A stretch of 52,774 nucleotides of DNA from Phocaeicola_A sp045545095 (GTDB lineage Bacteria > Bacteroidota > Bacteroidia > Bacteroidales > Bacteroidaceae). How positions within the stretch are numbered: the stretch's first letter is position 1; the number at the start of each line of letters is the position of its first letter. The stretch lies in assembly GCA_045545095.1 (NCBI GenBank), contig JAZQAG010000046.1:1-52774 (forward strand), in the 5' to 3' direction. The position numbers and the translations under genes were made by a program. The notes under the pieces were generated by a model. The model was not told where the DNA came from and made no database searches. It saw nothing but the letters and a program-made list of their open reading frames with translations. Below, in pieces: positions 33,625 to 43,232 of this stretch.

Positions 33625-35946
33625 TTATTGGAATAAATCTTCCAATTCCTGCATGGGTATTTCTGTTTCTGCAAATCCTTTACAAGGGTCAAAGTTTTCT
33701 GGTATGCGGAAGGCGTCTTCTTGCGAATATCCGAGTGTCTTGTCTGCATATACCTTGTTCATGTATAGTCCCCATATAGGAAGAGCCATAGAAGCACCTT
33801 GTCCGTAATACATGCCATCGAAATGGATGTCTCGATCTTCTCCTCCTACCCAGCAACCGCTGACTAATGAAGGAGTAAATCCCATGAACCATCCGTCGGA
33901 GTTGTTATTTGTAGTTCCTGTTTTTCCCCCCATGTCGGCAGTAATCTTATAACGTGCTCTTATACGTCCGCCTGTTCCTTCGTTGATGACGGCACGCAGC
34001 ATTTCCAGCATCTTGTATGAACTTTCTTCGCTGATGACTTCTTCCATTTCTGGAGTGAAAGTGGCAATGATATTTCCGTCACTATCCTCAATGTGGGTCA
34101 CAAACATCGCTTTAGCACGTATTCCTTTGTTCGCAAAAGCGGTGTAGGCACTCACCATTTCACCCACAGAGATTTCACATGGGCCTAAGCATAGTGCTGG
34201 GGTCGGTTGGATATCAAGGTTGCGGATACCGAAACTATGAAGTAGATTCTTGAAAGCATATGGGTTCAATTTACTCATCAAATAGGCCGAAATCCAGTTG
34301 TTCGATTGGGCAAGTCCCCATTTCAAGGTTACCATTTCTCCATATCTGTTGCGGTTCGTATTGCGTGGGCTCCATGGCTTCCCGTCTTCTGTAATGATGG
34401 TTTGCTCTACATTTCGGGTTTCATCACATGGAGTAAATCCATTCTCCATAGCCAGTGTATAGAGGTAGGGCTTTATGGTTGAACCCACTTGTCGGCGTCC
34501 TACCATGGCCATGTCGTATTGGAAATGTGTGAAGTCCGGTCCTCCTACATAAGCTTTGACATATCCCGTCAATGGGTCCATTGACATGAATCCGCAACGC
34601 AAGAAATGTTTGTAATAGCGTATGCTGTCCATGGGAGACATCAGTGTGTCGATTTCACCCTGTTCATAGCTGAAAACACTCATCTCAATGGGAGTGTCAA
34701 AAATCTTTCGTATTTCTTCTGCCGTATGTCCTGCGTTGCGCATTATCCGGTATCGTTCACTTTGCTTCATGGCGCGCGTCAGGATGGTTTCGACCTCTTC
34801 TGTTGTCAATTTATTGGTAAAAGGAGCAGTTCTTCGTCCTTTCTTTTCCTTAAAGAACGCAGGTTGCAGGTATTTTTTTACATGCTCGTCCACCGCTTGC
34901 TCTGCATAGCGTTGCATACGGCTGTTGATGGTTGTGTAAACTTTCAATCCGTCAGTATAGATATTATAAGGTTTACCATCTTTCTTGAAATTCTTATTAC
35001 ACCATCCGTATAGCGGATCTGTTTCCCACGAAAGTGAATCCTCGTAGTATTTCTGATATTGCCAATCAGGATATCTGCTCCGTACAGGTTCTTTGGCCAT
35101 CATGCGGTCTCTCAAATACATACGCAAGTAAGTAGCAATACCTTCCTTATGATCGGCACGCCGGAATTTCAGTTGGATAGGCAAAGCCATCAGTGAATCT
35201 CTTTCCTCTTGAGTTATGTAATTGGCTTTCTCCATCTGATAAAGCACCGTGTTTCGACGATTAAGTGCATTTTCCTTGAAACGGCGAGGGTTATATAAAG
35301 AAGGGTTTTTGCACATACCCACCAGCATGGCTGCTTCTTCGGTATTCAGTTCCCATGGGTCTTTACCGAAATAGGTGTTAGATGCCGTTTTGATACCAAT
35401 AGCATTGTAGTTGAAATCAAAATAGTTCAGGTACATACTCAAAATCTCTTCTTTAGAGTAATATTTCTCTAAATTTACTGCTATCACCCATTCGATAGGC
35501 TTTTGGAAAAGACGTTCCAAAGTACTTCCCGCCACTTCGGAATAGAGCTGTTTGGCCAACTGCTGAGTGATGGTAGAACCACCGCCCGCATTCTTGTCTC
35601 CCATTAATCCACGTTTGATAAGGGCGCGCATAAAAGCCCGGAAGTCTATGCCTGAATGCTCACGGAAGCGTACATCCTCAGTGGCAATCAGCGCATCAAT
35701 CAAGTTTTTGGGTAACTCCTGATAGCTGACATATACACGGTTGTTTTTTTGGTACGACCATGTACCGATGGTCTCTCCATCAGCAGAGATTACTTGTGAA
35801 GCAAACTTGTAGTTCGGATTTTCCAGTTCTTCAATGGGAGGCATGTAGCCTATCCATCCTTTTGAAATGGCAAAGAACAACAGGAACACACTGCCTACGG
35901 CTAGTAAAAATAGTACCCAAAGGGTATAGATTATTTTCTTTCTCAT
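33625..35946 (-). CDS. Penicillin-binding protein 1A, bifunctional transglycosylase/transpeptidase
   Basis: A 773-residue class A PBP that polymerises glycan strands and cross-links peptides in the periplasm. One membrane anchor lies at residues 7-28. The GT51 domain has EDVRFREHSGID near 89 and GGGSTITQQLAKQLYSE near 122. The transpeptidase domain has SxxK as GSTIKPYL near 492, SxN as AQSNNWIS near 555 and KTG as GGKTGTTNNNSDGWF near 675. I chose the ATG at 35946; an upstream frame extension includes the promoter. It is monocistronic, with its own promoter at 35967-35997 and a strong terminator. Confidence 0.96.
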   Translation of the reverse strand: MRKKIIYTLWVLFLLAVGSVFLLFFAISKGWIGYMPPIEELENPNYKFASQVISADGETIGTWSYQKNNRVYVSYQELPKNLIDALIATEDVRFREHSGIDFRAFMRALIKRGLMGDKNAGGGSTITQQLAKQLYSEVAGSTLERLFQKPIEWVIAVNLEKYYSKEEILSMYLNYFDFNYNAIGIKTASNTYFGKDPWELNTEEAAMLVGMCKNPSLYNPRRFKENALNRRNTVLYQMEKANYITQEERDSLMALPIQLKFRRADHKEGIATYLRMYLRDRMMAKEPVRSRYPDWQYQKYYEDSLSWETDPLYGWCNKNFKKDGKPYNIYTDGLKVYTTINSRMQRYAEQAVDEHVKKYLQPAFFKEKKGRRTAPFTNKLTTEEVETILTRAMKQSERYRIMRNAGHTAEEIRKIFDTPIEMSVFSYEQGEIDTLMSPMDSIRYYKHFLRCGFMSMDPLTGYVKAYVGGPDFTHFQYDMAMVGRRQVGSTIKPYLYTLAMENGFTPCDETRNVEQTIITEDGKPWSPRNTNRNRYGEMVTLKWGLAQSNNWISAYLMSKLNPYAFKNLLHSFGIRNLDIQPTPALCLGPCEISVGEMVSAYTAFANKGIRAKAMFVTHIEDSDGNIIATFTPEMEEVISEESSYKMLEMLRAVINEGTGGRIRARYKITADMGGKTGTTNNNSDGWFMGFTPSLVSGCWVGGEDRDIHFDGMYYGQGASMALPIWGLYMNKVYADKTLGYSQEDAFRIPENFDPCKGFAETEIPMQELEDLFQ

Positions 35947-35966
35947 ATTCGTGATACAATAATGCG

Positions 35967-35997
35967 CAAAGATACGCAAAAGCATGGGAATAACGAA
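35967..35997 (-). promoter_or_regulatory. Promoter of PBP1A gene
   Basis: The minus strand has TTCG (35994-35997), 19 bases, TATCTTTG (35967-35974): perfect -7 box, one mismatch in -33, about 20 bases before the ATG at 35946. Confidence 0.65.
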
Positions 35998-36053
35998 AGA
36001 AAGCTATGAGATTAAAGTTTTTTTGGCATGTTTATCAGGTATAGGATTATGAA

Positions 36054-36090
36054 ATATCCGGCTAATCCATGTGTGGAAATAGCCGGATAT
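36054..36090 (-). terminator. Hairpin downstream of the small YtxH-like gene
   Basis: ATATCCGGCTA (36054-36064) pairs perfectly with TAGCCGGATAT (36080-36090) across a 15-base loop, 65 bases beyond the gene stop on the minus strand. The T tract is poor. Confidence 0.6.
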
Positions 36091-36155
36091 CAAGGCTTGA
36101 GTTGTACTTTTCCTTATTAACGACAGGGACTGATTGCTATTTTCCCCCGACCGTA

Positions 36156-36377
36156 TTAATCTTTTGAACCGACGGATTCGTGTATCTTGTCTGCCATTTT
36201 TTCTTTGGCCGTATTCCACATTTCAGTGGTCTTGTCTCCCATTTTCTGCATGGCATCACACATTTTGTCTTTTAACTCTTTTGCCTGTTGTGTGCGTGCA
36301 TACCGACAGCACACTACTCCTAATACGGTACCCAATCCGAGACCTATCCAGAAGTTTGGTTTACAACAATAATTCAT
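36156..36377 (-). CDS. Small YtxH-like membrane protein
   Basis: A 73-residue protein with an N-terminal hydrophobic helix (about residues 9-24, FWIGLGLGTVLGVVCCRYA) rich in Gly and Cys, then an amphipathic helix (KELKDKMCDAMQKMGDKTTEMWNTAKEKM). This matches the YtxH/gas-vesicle-like small stress-protein architecture, but the family call is tentative. The function is unknown. It lies between rmuC and the PBP1A gene on the same strand. Confidence 0.7.
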   Translation of the reverse strand: MNYCCKPNFWIGLGLGTVLGVVCCRYARTQQAKELKDKMCDAMQKMGDKTTEMWNTAKEKMADKIHESVGSKD

Positions 36378-36529
36378 GTTCTTTCTTTTAAAGGGTTTAA
36401 CATCTGTTTTTGTTTGATACGGACGAGTACAAGTACTTCATCCAAGACTACAAACAAGATGATTCGCCGAATGGTTCGTCCCCAGTAAGAAAGATTAATA
36501 TTCCACTATGTTTTTGATTTCTTTTATGA

Positions 36530-38200
36530 TCATTCCTCCTCCTTATCCTTTATGTCAGGAAGCATTGCGGTGTGGTCAGTATCAAGGAATATGGTGTCAT
36601 CTAAGTCTGCAATGGCTTTTTTCTTTTTGTTTTCCTTGGCGCCGGCTTTCAATAGATTTCGTGCGGCCGTAATGATACTTGGTCCTCCATCGGCAGTAGT
36701 GATTTTCAGACGGGCCATTTTCTTTACAGTGTCGTTCATGCTCGATTCCACATCCATGAAACGTTGTCCAAAGTCTTGTACCCGCTCTACAATCGTGTTT
36801 GCCGCGTCTATCATTGTTTGTTGGTTACTGAGTTGCCGCACTTGTGTCCACATCATTTCCAACACACGTAAGTTCATGTACATGGTTTGGGGACCGAGTA
36901 TCATAACACCATCATCATAGGCTTCACGCCAGAGGGTGGAGTCGTTGAGAAGTGCAAGATTCAAGGCTCCTTCGATGGGCACGTACATGATGGCAAAGTT
37001 CAGACGGTTGTATCCCGATGGCAGATATTTGGTGTATTCTTTCTTGGCGAGTCTTTTTACTTGAGCGCGTACGCTTTGTATATGTGCTTGTAAGTGCAGG
37101 CTCTTTTCTTCACTTTCTTCACAGTTCATGTATCGTTCATAATCGGTGAGCGACATTTTGGCATCTACCACTACGTGACGGTTATTCGGGAAATGTAGGA
37201 TAAAGTCTGGTATCATACCCTTTCCTTCGTCTCCTTTATGGGCTTTTCCATATTGGTCACGTAGAGTTTCCTGTGTGTCGAACTGTTCACCTTCTTTCAG
37301 CTCAAGGTCTTCAAGCAGTTGTTTCAGTTTCAGTTCGCCGAAGTTTCCTTGCACCTTCACTTCGCCAGTCAGTGCACGTGTCAGTCGGTCAGCCGTTTCG
37401 CCAAGTGCAATGCTTTTTTCCATATTGACCTTGATGGTAGCATCCAGTCGGGTCAAGGCTTCGCTTTGTTGCTCTTTGTTTTTGTTGAAAGCCTCTTGCA
37501 TATCTTTCAGGCTTTTCTGTAGTGGGTCAATAATCTTTGAAACCTGCTCTTTATTTCGTTCGCCGAGTTCTTCTTGTCGGGCTTTCAATACAGATTCCGA
37601 TGTCGTTTTCATCTGTTCTTTGATGAGGCTTAATTGCGCTTCGACCTGTTTCTTGTTCATTTCGCGCAGAGCCTCCAATTGTTTTTCAGACGCCTCTTTT
37701 ACTTGGGCCAGCTGTTTGTCGAACGATTCTTTCAGTGTGCGTGTTTGAGTATCGTATGTAACTTTTGTTTCTGCAGACTGCTTTTCATAGTTCTCCTTTT
37801 GTTCGGTCAGTTGCTTCTCGTAATTGTTTTTCTGTTCGGCATGTTGCTTTTCATAAGCATTCTTCAGCTCTTCCTTCTCTTTTTCGTAGCGTACTTTGTC
37901 GGCTTCATTGCGTTTGTCTGTTTCTTGGCGGTATTCTTCCCATTGCTTGGAAAGGTTTTCTGCATTGGTGCGTTGTACATCGCGTTCGGAAGTCAGTGTA
38001 CGTATATCGTCTATATATTTGTTTATGATTCTCTCTTGTTCACTGTTTTTAGCGTTGAGTTCCGTCACTCTGCTTTCCAAAGCAAACAGCTTCTCTTTGT
38101 CAGCTTGTTTTCCTGCTCCCCCACTCTTTTTTCCAATGAAATAACTGATGACGGCCATTACCATCATGCCTACGATTGCTATAATTAGATAGATTTCCAT
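36530..38200 (-). CDS. rmuC: DNA recombination protein RmuC
   Basis: A 556-residue protein with an N-terminal membrane helix (about residues 3-22), a very long coiled coil (about 35-270, rich in Glu, Lys and Gln with many KQ/EK repeats) and a C-terminal RmuC nuclease-like domain of the PD-(D/E)XK type (about 280-500: NFGELKLKQLLEDLELKEGEQFDTQ, PDFILHFPNNRHVVVDAKMSL, NFAIMYVPIEGAL). The Asp/Asp-Ala-Lys motif is intact. RmuC limits inversions and rearrangements and is thought to act with recombination. It lies 34 bases downstream of the CotH gene. Confidence 0.94.
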   Translation of the reverse strand: MEIYLIIAIVGMMVMAVISYFIGKKSGGAGKQADKEKLFALESRVTELNAKNSEQERIINKYIDDIRTLTSERDVQRTNAENLSKQWEEYRQETDKRNEADKVRYEKEKEELKNAYEKQHAEQKNNYEKQLTEQKENYEKQSAETKVTYDTQTRTLKESFDKQLAQVKEASEKQLEALREMNKKQVEAQLSLIKEQMKTTSESVLKARQEELGERNKEQVSKIIDPLQKSLKDMQEAFNKNKEQQSEALTRLDATIKVNMEKSIALGETADRLTRALTGEVKVQGNFGELKLKQLLEDLELKEGEQFDTQETLRDQYGKAHKGDEGKGMIPDFILHFPNNRHVVVDAKMSLTDYERYMNCEESEEKSLHLQAHIQSVRAQVKRLAKKEYTKYLPSGYNRLNFAIMYVPIEGALNLALLNDSTLWREAYDDGVMILGPQTMYMNLRVLEMMWTQVRQLSNQQTMIDAANTIVERVQDFGQRFMDVESSMNDTVKKMARLKITTADGGPSIITAARNLLKAGAKENKKKKAIADLDDTIFLDTDHTAMLPDIKDKEEE

Positions 38201-38234
38201 GATTACATTTACAAATTTCCAAATTCTTTCATTA

Positions 38235-41200
38235 TTAATTCTTCACCTTCCTCTTGTTCACAATGTATATACCCTTTTCAAGTCCTTCGAGTGACATTGC
38301 CTGTCGTCGTACCAGGCGGCCTTGTATGTCGTATATGTCAGCAGGCCATTCTGTATCTGATTCTGTTATGATAGGTTGCATACCATTGGCACTTACTGAT
38401 AGAGAGGCTTGTGCATCAGTAAAGTACACTTCTTCTCCATTGGCTTTCACAAAGCATATCAGATTAATACTAATGGGATAAGTACCTTCTTTTATCGTAG
38501 AGCTTGCGGTCAGTGAAAGGTCAAATAGTGTACCTTGTGTTCCATTTATAACTAAGTTGTCAGGTGAATAGCCGATAATGCGATACACATTTTCAGCTAT
38601 ATGTTCACCTATGAAAACGTGTGTGTCTTTGGTACGTTCGCTGAGTTCTAAACCTGTTTGGCTTTCATCAACGACAATCCCTTTGGGCAGTGCCAGGTCC
38701 ATTATGCATGCCACGTATGGATGATTGTTATCCAATAGTACAGAGGCTTTCCATGTACTACCTTCGGAGGTCTCAGAAGTGGTTAGTGATAGTGGCACTT
38801 CGTTCTCATTGCCAGTCATATCCCATTCGTACCAGTTTGCCAAGTCTGAAGTTTTTGCGTTTTCCATACGTGTTGCCTGACTGCATAGCCATGCCAGGTC
38901 ACTGGCTGAAACACGACCATTGGCATCGATATCCGCCTGTTCTTCATCGAAAGCACTCTGATCTTTTTCTAAGATGTGTGCCAATAAAGTCTGCAAGTCG
39001 GCATCGTCAAAGTGCCCATCTCTATTTGTGTCGCCAAAAGTGTAAGGTATTGGAGTTTCATTGTCGTAGGCCGTCAATTTTCCCATAAGGAAGTTTGCGC
39101 GTTGTTCAAGCCATTGCTTCATGCGTTTGGCGTTGGCCTCGTATCCGTTTCCGTCGCTCCATACGGTGTTGTTGTTCACGAACGAGGTCTTTGCATAGTT
39201 GTAATAGTCGTCCACATAGTCGAGCAATTCCTGCAAATGGTTTGCCATAAACTCTTTCCAAAGGCGATAGTAGAGGCATTTTACCCAAGGACTTGATTGC
39301 CAAAGGGTGGTAAAGAAGCGGCTGCCCGGTCGGGAAGTGTCGTAATTGGCAAAGATATCGTTTGTCGCGCCCGTAGAACAGTAGTTGCGGTTGCTTTCAT
39401 AACCAAAGGCCCAATCAAAGTCCCAAACAGGTCCGAAGGTATAGGCCGTGTTCATATAGTTCAAATTCTCGCGGTATAGGAATACACTCTTAGGATGTCC
39501 TAACTCTGTGTTCAGGACCAATTCGTTCACCAGCATGAACCGTATCAGTTTGTCCAAGTCAAGAAACCGCTCGAAGTGTGAGTTCTGCTTTACGGAAGTC
39601 TCGAACTTGTTGAAGTCCGATTGTATTTGTTCAAAGGTAAGCAGCGATTCGCCTTCCGTAAGGTCTGGCTCCTTGATGTTTACGGGCAATGCATAGTTGG
39701 CAGACTTGAACTTATATACCTCATCATAGTATTTGTCCAGTTCCAAGAAAGCGGCCTGCGACTCATCGTCAATATCTACACTATTGTTTGCCAATCCTGT
39801 TTTTTGTGTGAAAAGATAGCTGCCAAGGTATTTGCCGTTCATGTACAAGTCTACAGGCATGACATCGTTGGCGGCCGCAGCATCTACCAGGCGTGCTATT
39901 TTCATGGCTATAGGGTTTGTCATCATCGAACCCGCCTGGGCTTGTGCCAGCAGGTTCCAGTTCTTTCCCTTCTTCCATCCGAAAGGCTTCACGGACTTGG
40001 CAAATTTCAATCGGTAGGGCTTTTTGTCATAGTCGCGCCAACTGGTATTTCCTCGTCCTTTTATCTGTACCGAATCCTTGAAATCAGGCCATACGCCTTG
40101 TCCCTGAATGGTTATCAGAGCGTTGAGATAATAATCTTTGCTTGTCACCATCTCTCCACCATCAATGTCAATGTCGATACGCGGAACCGAATTGGTGTAT
40201 TCGGTCAGCCAATCAATATCTACCACCACATCATTTCCCATAGGCACCATGCTATAAGCATACGTGGCAGGTTGGATGAGTTCCGGTCCGTCTGTCTTGT
40301 CCGTCACTTCATACAGGTTGAATTCTGCCAGGCAGAGGTAGTTCTTATACCCTACCTTGGTTGCCGTAAAACGCAAGTGATTGTAAGACTGTTCCATAGT
40401 GATTGCAGGCGATGTGTAGTCAACTCCCTGCCCCGTTACCGTGAGTCCGTTTGCTTCATTCAGCACACTCACTTCGGTCCATGAGACGCCATCATTTGAC
40501 GCTTCTATTTTCCATTCCTGTATATTATAGCGGTCGGTATTCGGACGGCTTACATAGTGGAACTGCATTTCTGCAATCGCTTTCTTCAGATCCACTTGGA
40601 CATAAATCTGTTTGGTGAGGTCCACATCATACACCGCATCTTTCGACCATGTAGAGTGAAAAAATGTAGAAGTATTTTTGTCAAGCATCATATCCAGTCC
40701 TTCACCTTCAATGCTTGTCGGAGCATTGGTGGAAAGCATGTCTGCAGTCAATGCAATCTCTTCGGTTGTGATACCCGGTTCGCTCCACACTTCATCGGTC
40801 ATTTTTACAGCCGCAAGTTTTTGGTGCTCCGGAAATGCAACAGTATAAACGACCTCATCATTAAATCGTAGTCTTGATTCTCCACTCACCTGTTCTTCCC
40901 CATTCACATATACCTTCGCTTCATTGTTGTCCAGTGTGAAGGTTGGAGTCAGATACTTTCCGATGGAGGCTATCGACGCAGTAGCTCGTCCCTCTTGAGT
41001 AATTACGGCCTCTATATCATTTGTCAATTCATCATTCAAATCTTCATGAAAGGCCAGTGCTGTCATCGTCGGATAGGCAGGAGGCAGATTGCTGATTTGG
41101 ACCACCTCATCCTTGCTCCAGCTCAATATACTGTCGTTAAGCAATGTGAGGCTGTATCCCTTATCTGTGGAACTGACCTCTTTTACCATTTCTGCAGGAT

Positions 41201-41297
41201 AGCCTGATACCCGACCGTCGGAAAGGTACACATAGTGATTTTCTGCATTCGCTATAATGGTGGTCAATATGGCCCAAATGGCTATGATTCTCCGCAT
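38235..41297 (-). CDS. Large secreted CotH/discoidin/dockerin protein
   Basis: A 1020-residue exported protein with a signal peptide at residues 1-18. In order it has an N-terminal beta-rich region, an F5/8-type C (discoidin) domain at about 195-335 (YVQVDLKKAIAEMQFHY, EWKIEASNDGVSWTEV), a CotH-like domain at about 370-700 (KGRGNTSWRDYDKKPYRLKF, FGPVWDFDWAFGYE), a dockerin-like calcium EF-hand pair at about 748-800 (GDTNRDGHFDDADL, DIDANGRVSASDL), a beta domain, and a C-terminal tail (IYDIQGRLVRRQ near 985, then GLEKGIYIVNKRKV). The tail resembles the Bacteroidetes type-A sorting-like domain. CotH proteins can be atypical protein kinases of coat or surface proteins; activity here is untested. 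It is upstream of rmuC on the same strand. Confidence 0.9.
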   Translation of the reverse strand: MRRIIAIWAILTTIIANAENHYVYLSDGRVSGYPAEMVKEVSSTDKGYSLTLLNDSILSWSKDEVVQISNLPPAYPTMTALAFHEDLNDELTNDIEAVITQEGRATASIASIGKYLTPTFTLDNNEAKVYVNGEEQVSGESRLRFNDEVVYTVAFPEHQKLAAVKMTDEVWSEPGITTEEIALTADMLSTNAPTSIEGEGLDMMLDKNTSTFFHSTWSKDAVYDVDLTKQIYVQVDLKKAIAEMQFHYVSRPNTDRYNIQEWKIEASNDGVSWTEVSVLNEANGLTVTGQGVDYTSPAITMEQSYNHLRFTATKVGYKNYLCLAEFNLYEVTDKTDGPELIQPATYAYSMVPMGNDVVVDIDWLTEYTNSVPRIDIDIDGGEMVTSKDYYLNALITIQGQGVWPDFKDSVQIKGRGNTSWRDYDKKPYRLKFAKSVKPFGWKKGKNWNLLAQAQAGSMMTNPIAMKIARLVDAAAANDVMPVDLYMNGKYLGSYLFTQKTGLANNSVDIDDESQAAFLELDKYYDEVYKFKSANYALPVNIKEPDLTEGESLLTFEQIQSDFNKFETSVKQNSHFERFLDLDKLIRFMLVNELVLNTELGHPKSVFLYRENLNYMNTAYTFGPVWDFDWAFGYESNRNYCSTGATNDIFANYDTSRPGSRFFTTLWQSSPWVKCLYYRLWKEFMANHLQELLDYVDDYYNYAKTSFVNNNTVWSDGNGYEANAKRMKQWLEQRANFLMGKLTAYDNETPIPYTFGDTNRDGHFDDADLQTLLAHILEKDQSAFDEEQADIDANGRVSASDLAWLCSQATRMENAKTSDLANWYEWDMTGNENEVPLSLTTSETSEGSTWKASVLLDNNHPYVACIMDLALPKGIVVDESQTGLELSERTKDTHVFIGEHIAENVYRIIGYSPDNLVINGTQGTLFDLSLTASSTIKEGTYPISINLICFVKANGEEVYFTDAQASLSVSANGMQPIITESDTEWPADIYDIQGRLVRRQAMSLEGLEKGIYIVNKRKVKN

Positions 41298-41612
41298 AGT
41301 GTTCTTTTATTTATATTATTAAGGTGTAATTTCGCTGTCAAAGGTAATACAATTCCTGAACTTTTTCAGTGATTGTGGCCAAGTATTTGTGTCATGTTTC
41401 TATATTTTCTTAAATGAAACCCTTTTATGGCATTCTTTTTTTCCGAAGTGTTAATGTCTGGCTGTTATGTTGTCTTAATCAGTTCCCTTCAAATGAGGAA
41501 ATATACCCGACCTGCGAAAAAACCTTTCCAATCTCTATCCTCGTATCAATATAAATTCGTACCTTTACACCCAATTACGAAAAACAAGACGAAACGTTTA
41601 TACCTGAATTAT

Positions 41613-42560
41613 ATGGAAAACAGAAGTTTAGTTACCATTGCGGACCACTCCAAGGAGAAAATCATGTATCTTCTGGAGATGGCCAAACTTTTTGAGGAAC
41701 ATCCCAATCGTAAGATTCTTGACGGACGGGTTGTCGCTACATTGTTCTTCGAACCTTCTACCCGTACCCGACTGAGTTTCGAGACTGCAGCCAACCGGCT
41801 TGGTGCGCGTGTCATTGGATTTACAGATCCGAAGGTGACCAGTTCCTCTAAGGGCGAAACCCTGAAGGATACTATCATGATGGTCAGCAATTATGCCGAT
41901 GTCATTGTGATGCGTCATTATCTCGAAGGGGCAGCGCGTTATGCCAGCGAAGTGGCTCCTGTACCTATTATCAATGCCGGTGATGGAGCCAATCAGCATC
42001 CTTCGCAGACAATGCTCGATCTTTATAGTATCTACAAGACACAGGGAACACTGGAGAATCTGAACATTTACTTGGTGGGCGACCTCAAGTATGGCCGTAC
42101 GGTACACTCGTTGCTCATGGCTATGCGTCATTTCAATCCCACATTCCATTTCATAGCTCCCGAAGAGTTGAAGATGCCCGAGGAGTACAAAGCATATTGC
42201 CGTGCACAAGGTATCCGTTATGAGGAGCATACCGACTTTGACGAACATACCATTGCAGAAGCCGACATCCTGTATATGACCCGTGTACAGCGTGAACGTT
42301 TTACCGACCTGATGGAGTACGAACGTGTGAAGGATGTGTATATTCTCAAGAACAGTATGCTGGCCGGCACACGTCCCAACCTGCGTATTCTGCATCCTCT
42401 TCCCCGTGTGAACGAGATTGCCTATGATGTCGATGCCAACGAAAAGGCATATTATTTCCAACAGGCTCATAATGGTCTCTTTGCCCGTCAGGCACTCATC
42501 TGCGATTGCTTGGGTATAACTATTGACGAGGTGAGAGAGGATAAGACGATAATTAGGTAA
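41613..42560 (+). CDS. pyrB: Aspartate carbamoyltransferase, catalytic chain
   Basis: A 315-residue enzyme condensing carbamoyl phosphate and aspartate, the second step of pyrimidine synthesis. The carbamoyl-phosphate site FFEPSTRTRLSFETAANRLG lies near residue 47 and the second site QHPSQTMLDLYSI near 127; RVQRER near 222 and HPLPRVNEI near 258 are also typical. I chose the ATG at 41613; an open frame upstream to 41427 is non-conserved and would cross the promoter region (TACCTTTA at 41560-41567). It pairs with pyrI downstream. Its TAA stop is also the first unit of an 8-base repeat array. Confidence 0.96.
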   Translation: MENRSLVTIADHSKEKIMYLLEMAKLFEEHPNRKILDGRVVATLFFEPSTRTRLSFETAANRLGARVIGFTDPKVTSSSKGETLKDTIMMVSNYADVIVMRHYLEGAARYASEVAPVPIINAGDGANQHPSQTMLDLYSIYKTQGTLENLNIYLVGDLKYGRTVHSLLMAMRHFNPTFHFIAPEELKMPEEYKAYCRAQGIRYEEHTDFDEHTIAEADILYMTRVQRERFTDLMEYERVKDVYILKNSMLAGTRPNLRILHPLPRVNEIAYDVDANEKAYYFQQAHNGLFARQALICDCLGITIDEVREDKTIIR

Positions 42561-42627
42561 TGTGCTAATGTGCTAATTTGCTAATGTGTTAATTTGCTAA
42601 TTTGCCAATGTGCTAATGTGCTAATGT
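42558..42627 (+). repeat. Octamer repeat array (TAATGTGC type)
   Basis: About eight and a half copies of TAATGTGC/TAATTTGC with few changes, period 8. The first TAA is the pyrB stop codon. It separates pyrB and pyrI, which remain on one strand. With period 8, TAA also occurs in all three frames. Confidence 0.85.
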
Positions 42628-42694
42628 TTATACAGCACTGTTTCCATTAATCCCATTAGCTCCCAAACCCCTAACTCCCAAATAAAAAAAGACT

Positions 42695-43153
42695 ATGGAC
42701 AAGAAAGAACTTCAAGTGGCCGCCCTCGAGAATGGTACGGTCATCGATCACATACCGGCCGAGAAAGTTTTTACCGTGGTATCACTCCTCGGACTTCAGG
42801 ATATGAAGACACCTATCACTATCGGTGCCAACCTGGAAAGTAAGAAATTAGGATGCAAAGGCATCATCAAGGTGGCAGACCGCTTCTTCACCGACGAAGA
42901 GATCAGCCGTCTCTCTGTGGTAGCTTCCAGTGTGAAGCTGAACATTATCCGCAACTACGAGGTGGTAGAGAAGAAGACCGTCAATATACCCGACGAATTG
43001 CGTGGCATCGTCAAATGTAGTAATCCCAAGTGCATCACCAACAACGAACCGGGCATGGACACCCTTTTCCATGTGGTGAACAAGGAGCAAGGTACGCTCA
43101 AATGCCACTATTGCGAAAAGACACAACGGATTGAGAAAGTGAAATTGGTTTGA
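42695..43153 (+). CDS. pyrI: Aspartate carbamoyltransferase, regulatory chain
   Basis: A 152-residue regulatory subunit that binds ATP/CTP and, through a C-terminal zinc domain, the catalytic trimers. The four zinc cysteines are seen in CSNPKC near residue 109 and CHYC near 138. The N-terminal nucleotide-binding region includes GTVIDHIPAEK near 14. It is 134 bases after pyrB, a gap made up largely by the octamer array. Its stop TGA is followed immediately by TAG-TGA and the heptamer array. Confidence 0.96.
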   Translation: MDKKELQVAALENGTVIDHIPAEKVFTVVSLLGLQDMKTPITIGANLESKKLGCKGIIKVADRFFTDEEISRLSVVASSVKLNIIRNYEVVEKKTVNIPDELRGIVKCSNPKCITNNEPGMDTLFHVVNKEQGTLKCHYCEKTQRIEKVKLV

Positions 43154-43210
43154 TAGTGACTAGCGACTAGTGACTAGCGACTAGTGACTAGTGGCTAGCG
43201 ATTAGGGATT
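43151..43210 (+). repeat. Left heptamer arm of the S23/IVP element
   Basis: About eight copies of YGACTAG in one orientation, starting within the pyrI stop codon. The units are TGATAG, TGACTAG, CGACTAG, TGACTAG, CGACTAG, TGACTAG, TGGCTAG, CGATTAG. It is the reverse complement of the right arm at 43608-43676, with the four-helix-bundle gene between. Confidence 0.85.
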
Positions 43211-43232
43211 AAACCAGATATAAATTTAATTT

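Noticed and set aside
36378..36529. 152-base gap between rmuC and the YtxH-like gene as a possible RNA gene
   Set aside because: Only a small AGTAC/GTACT palindrome is present; no terminator or promoter pair frames it.
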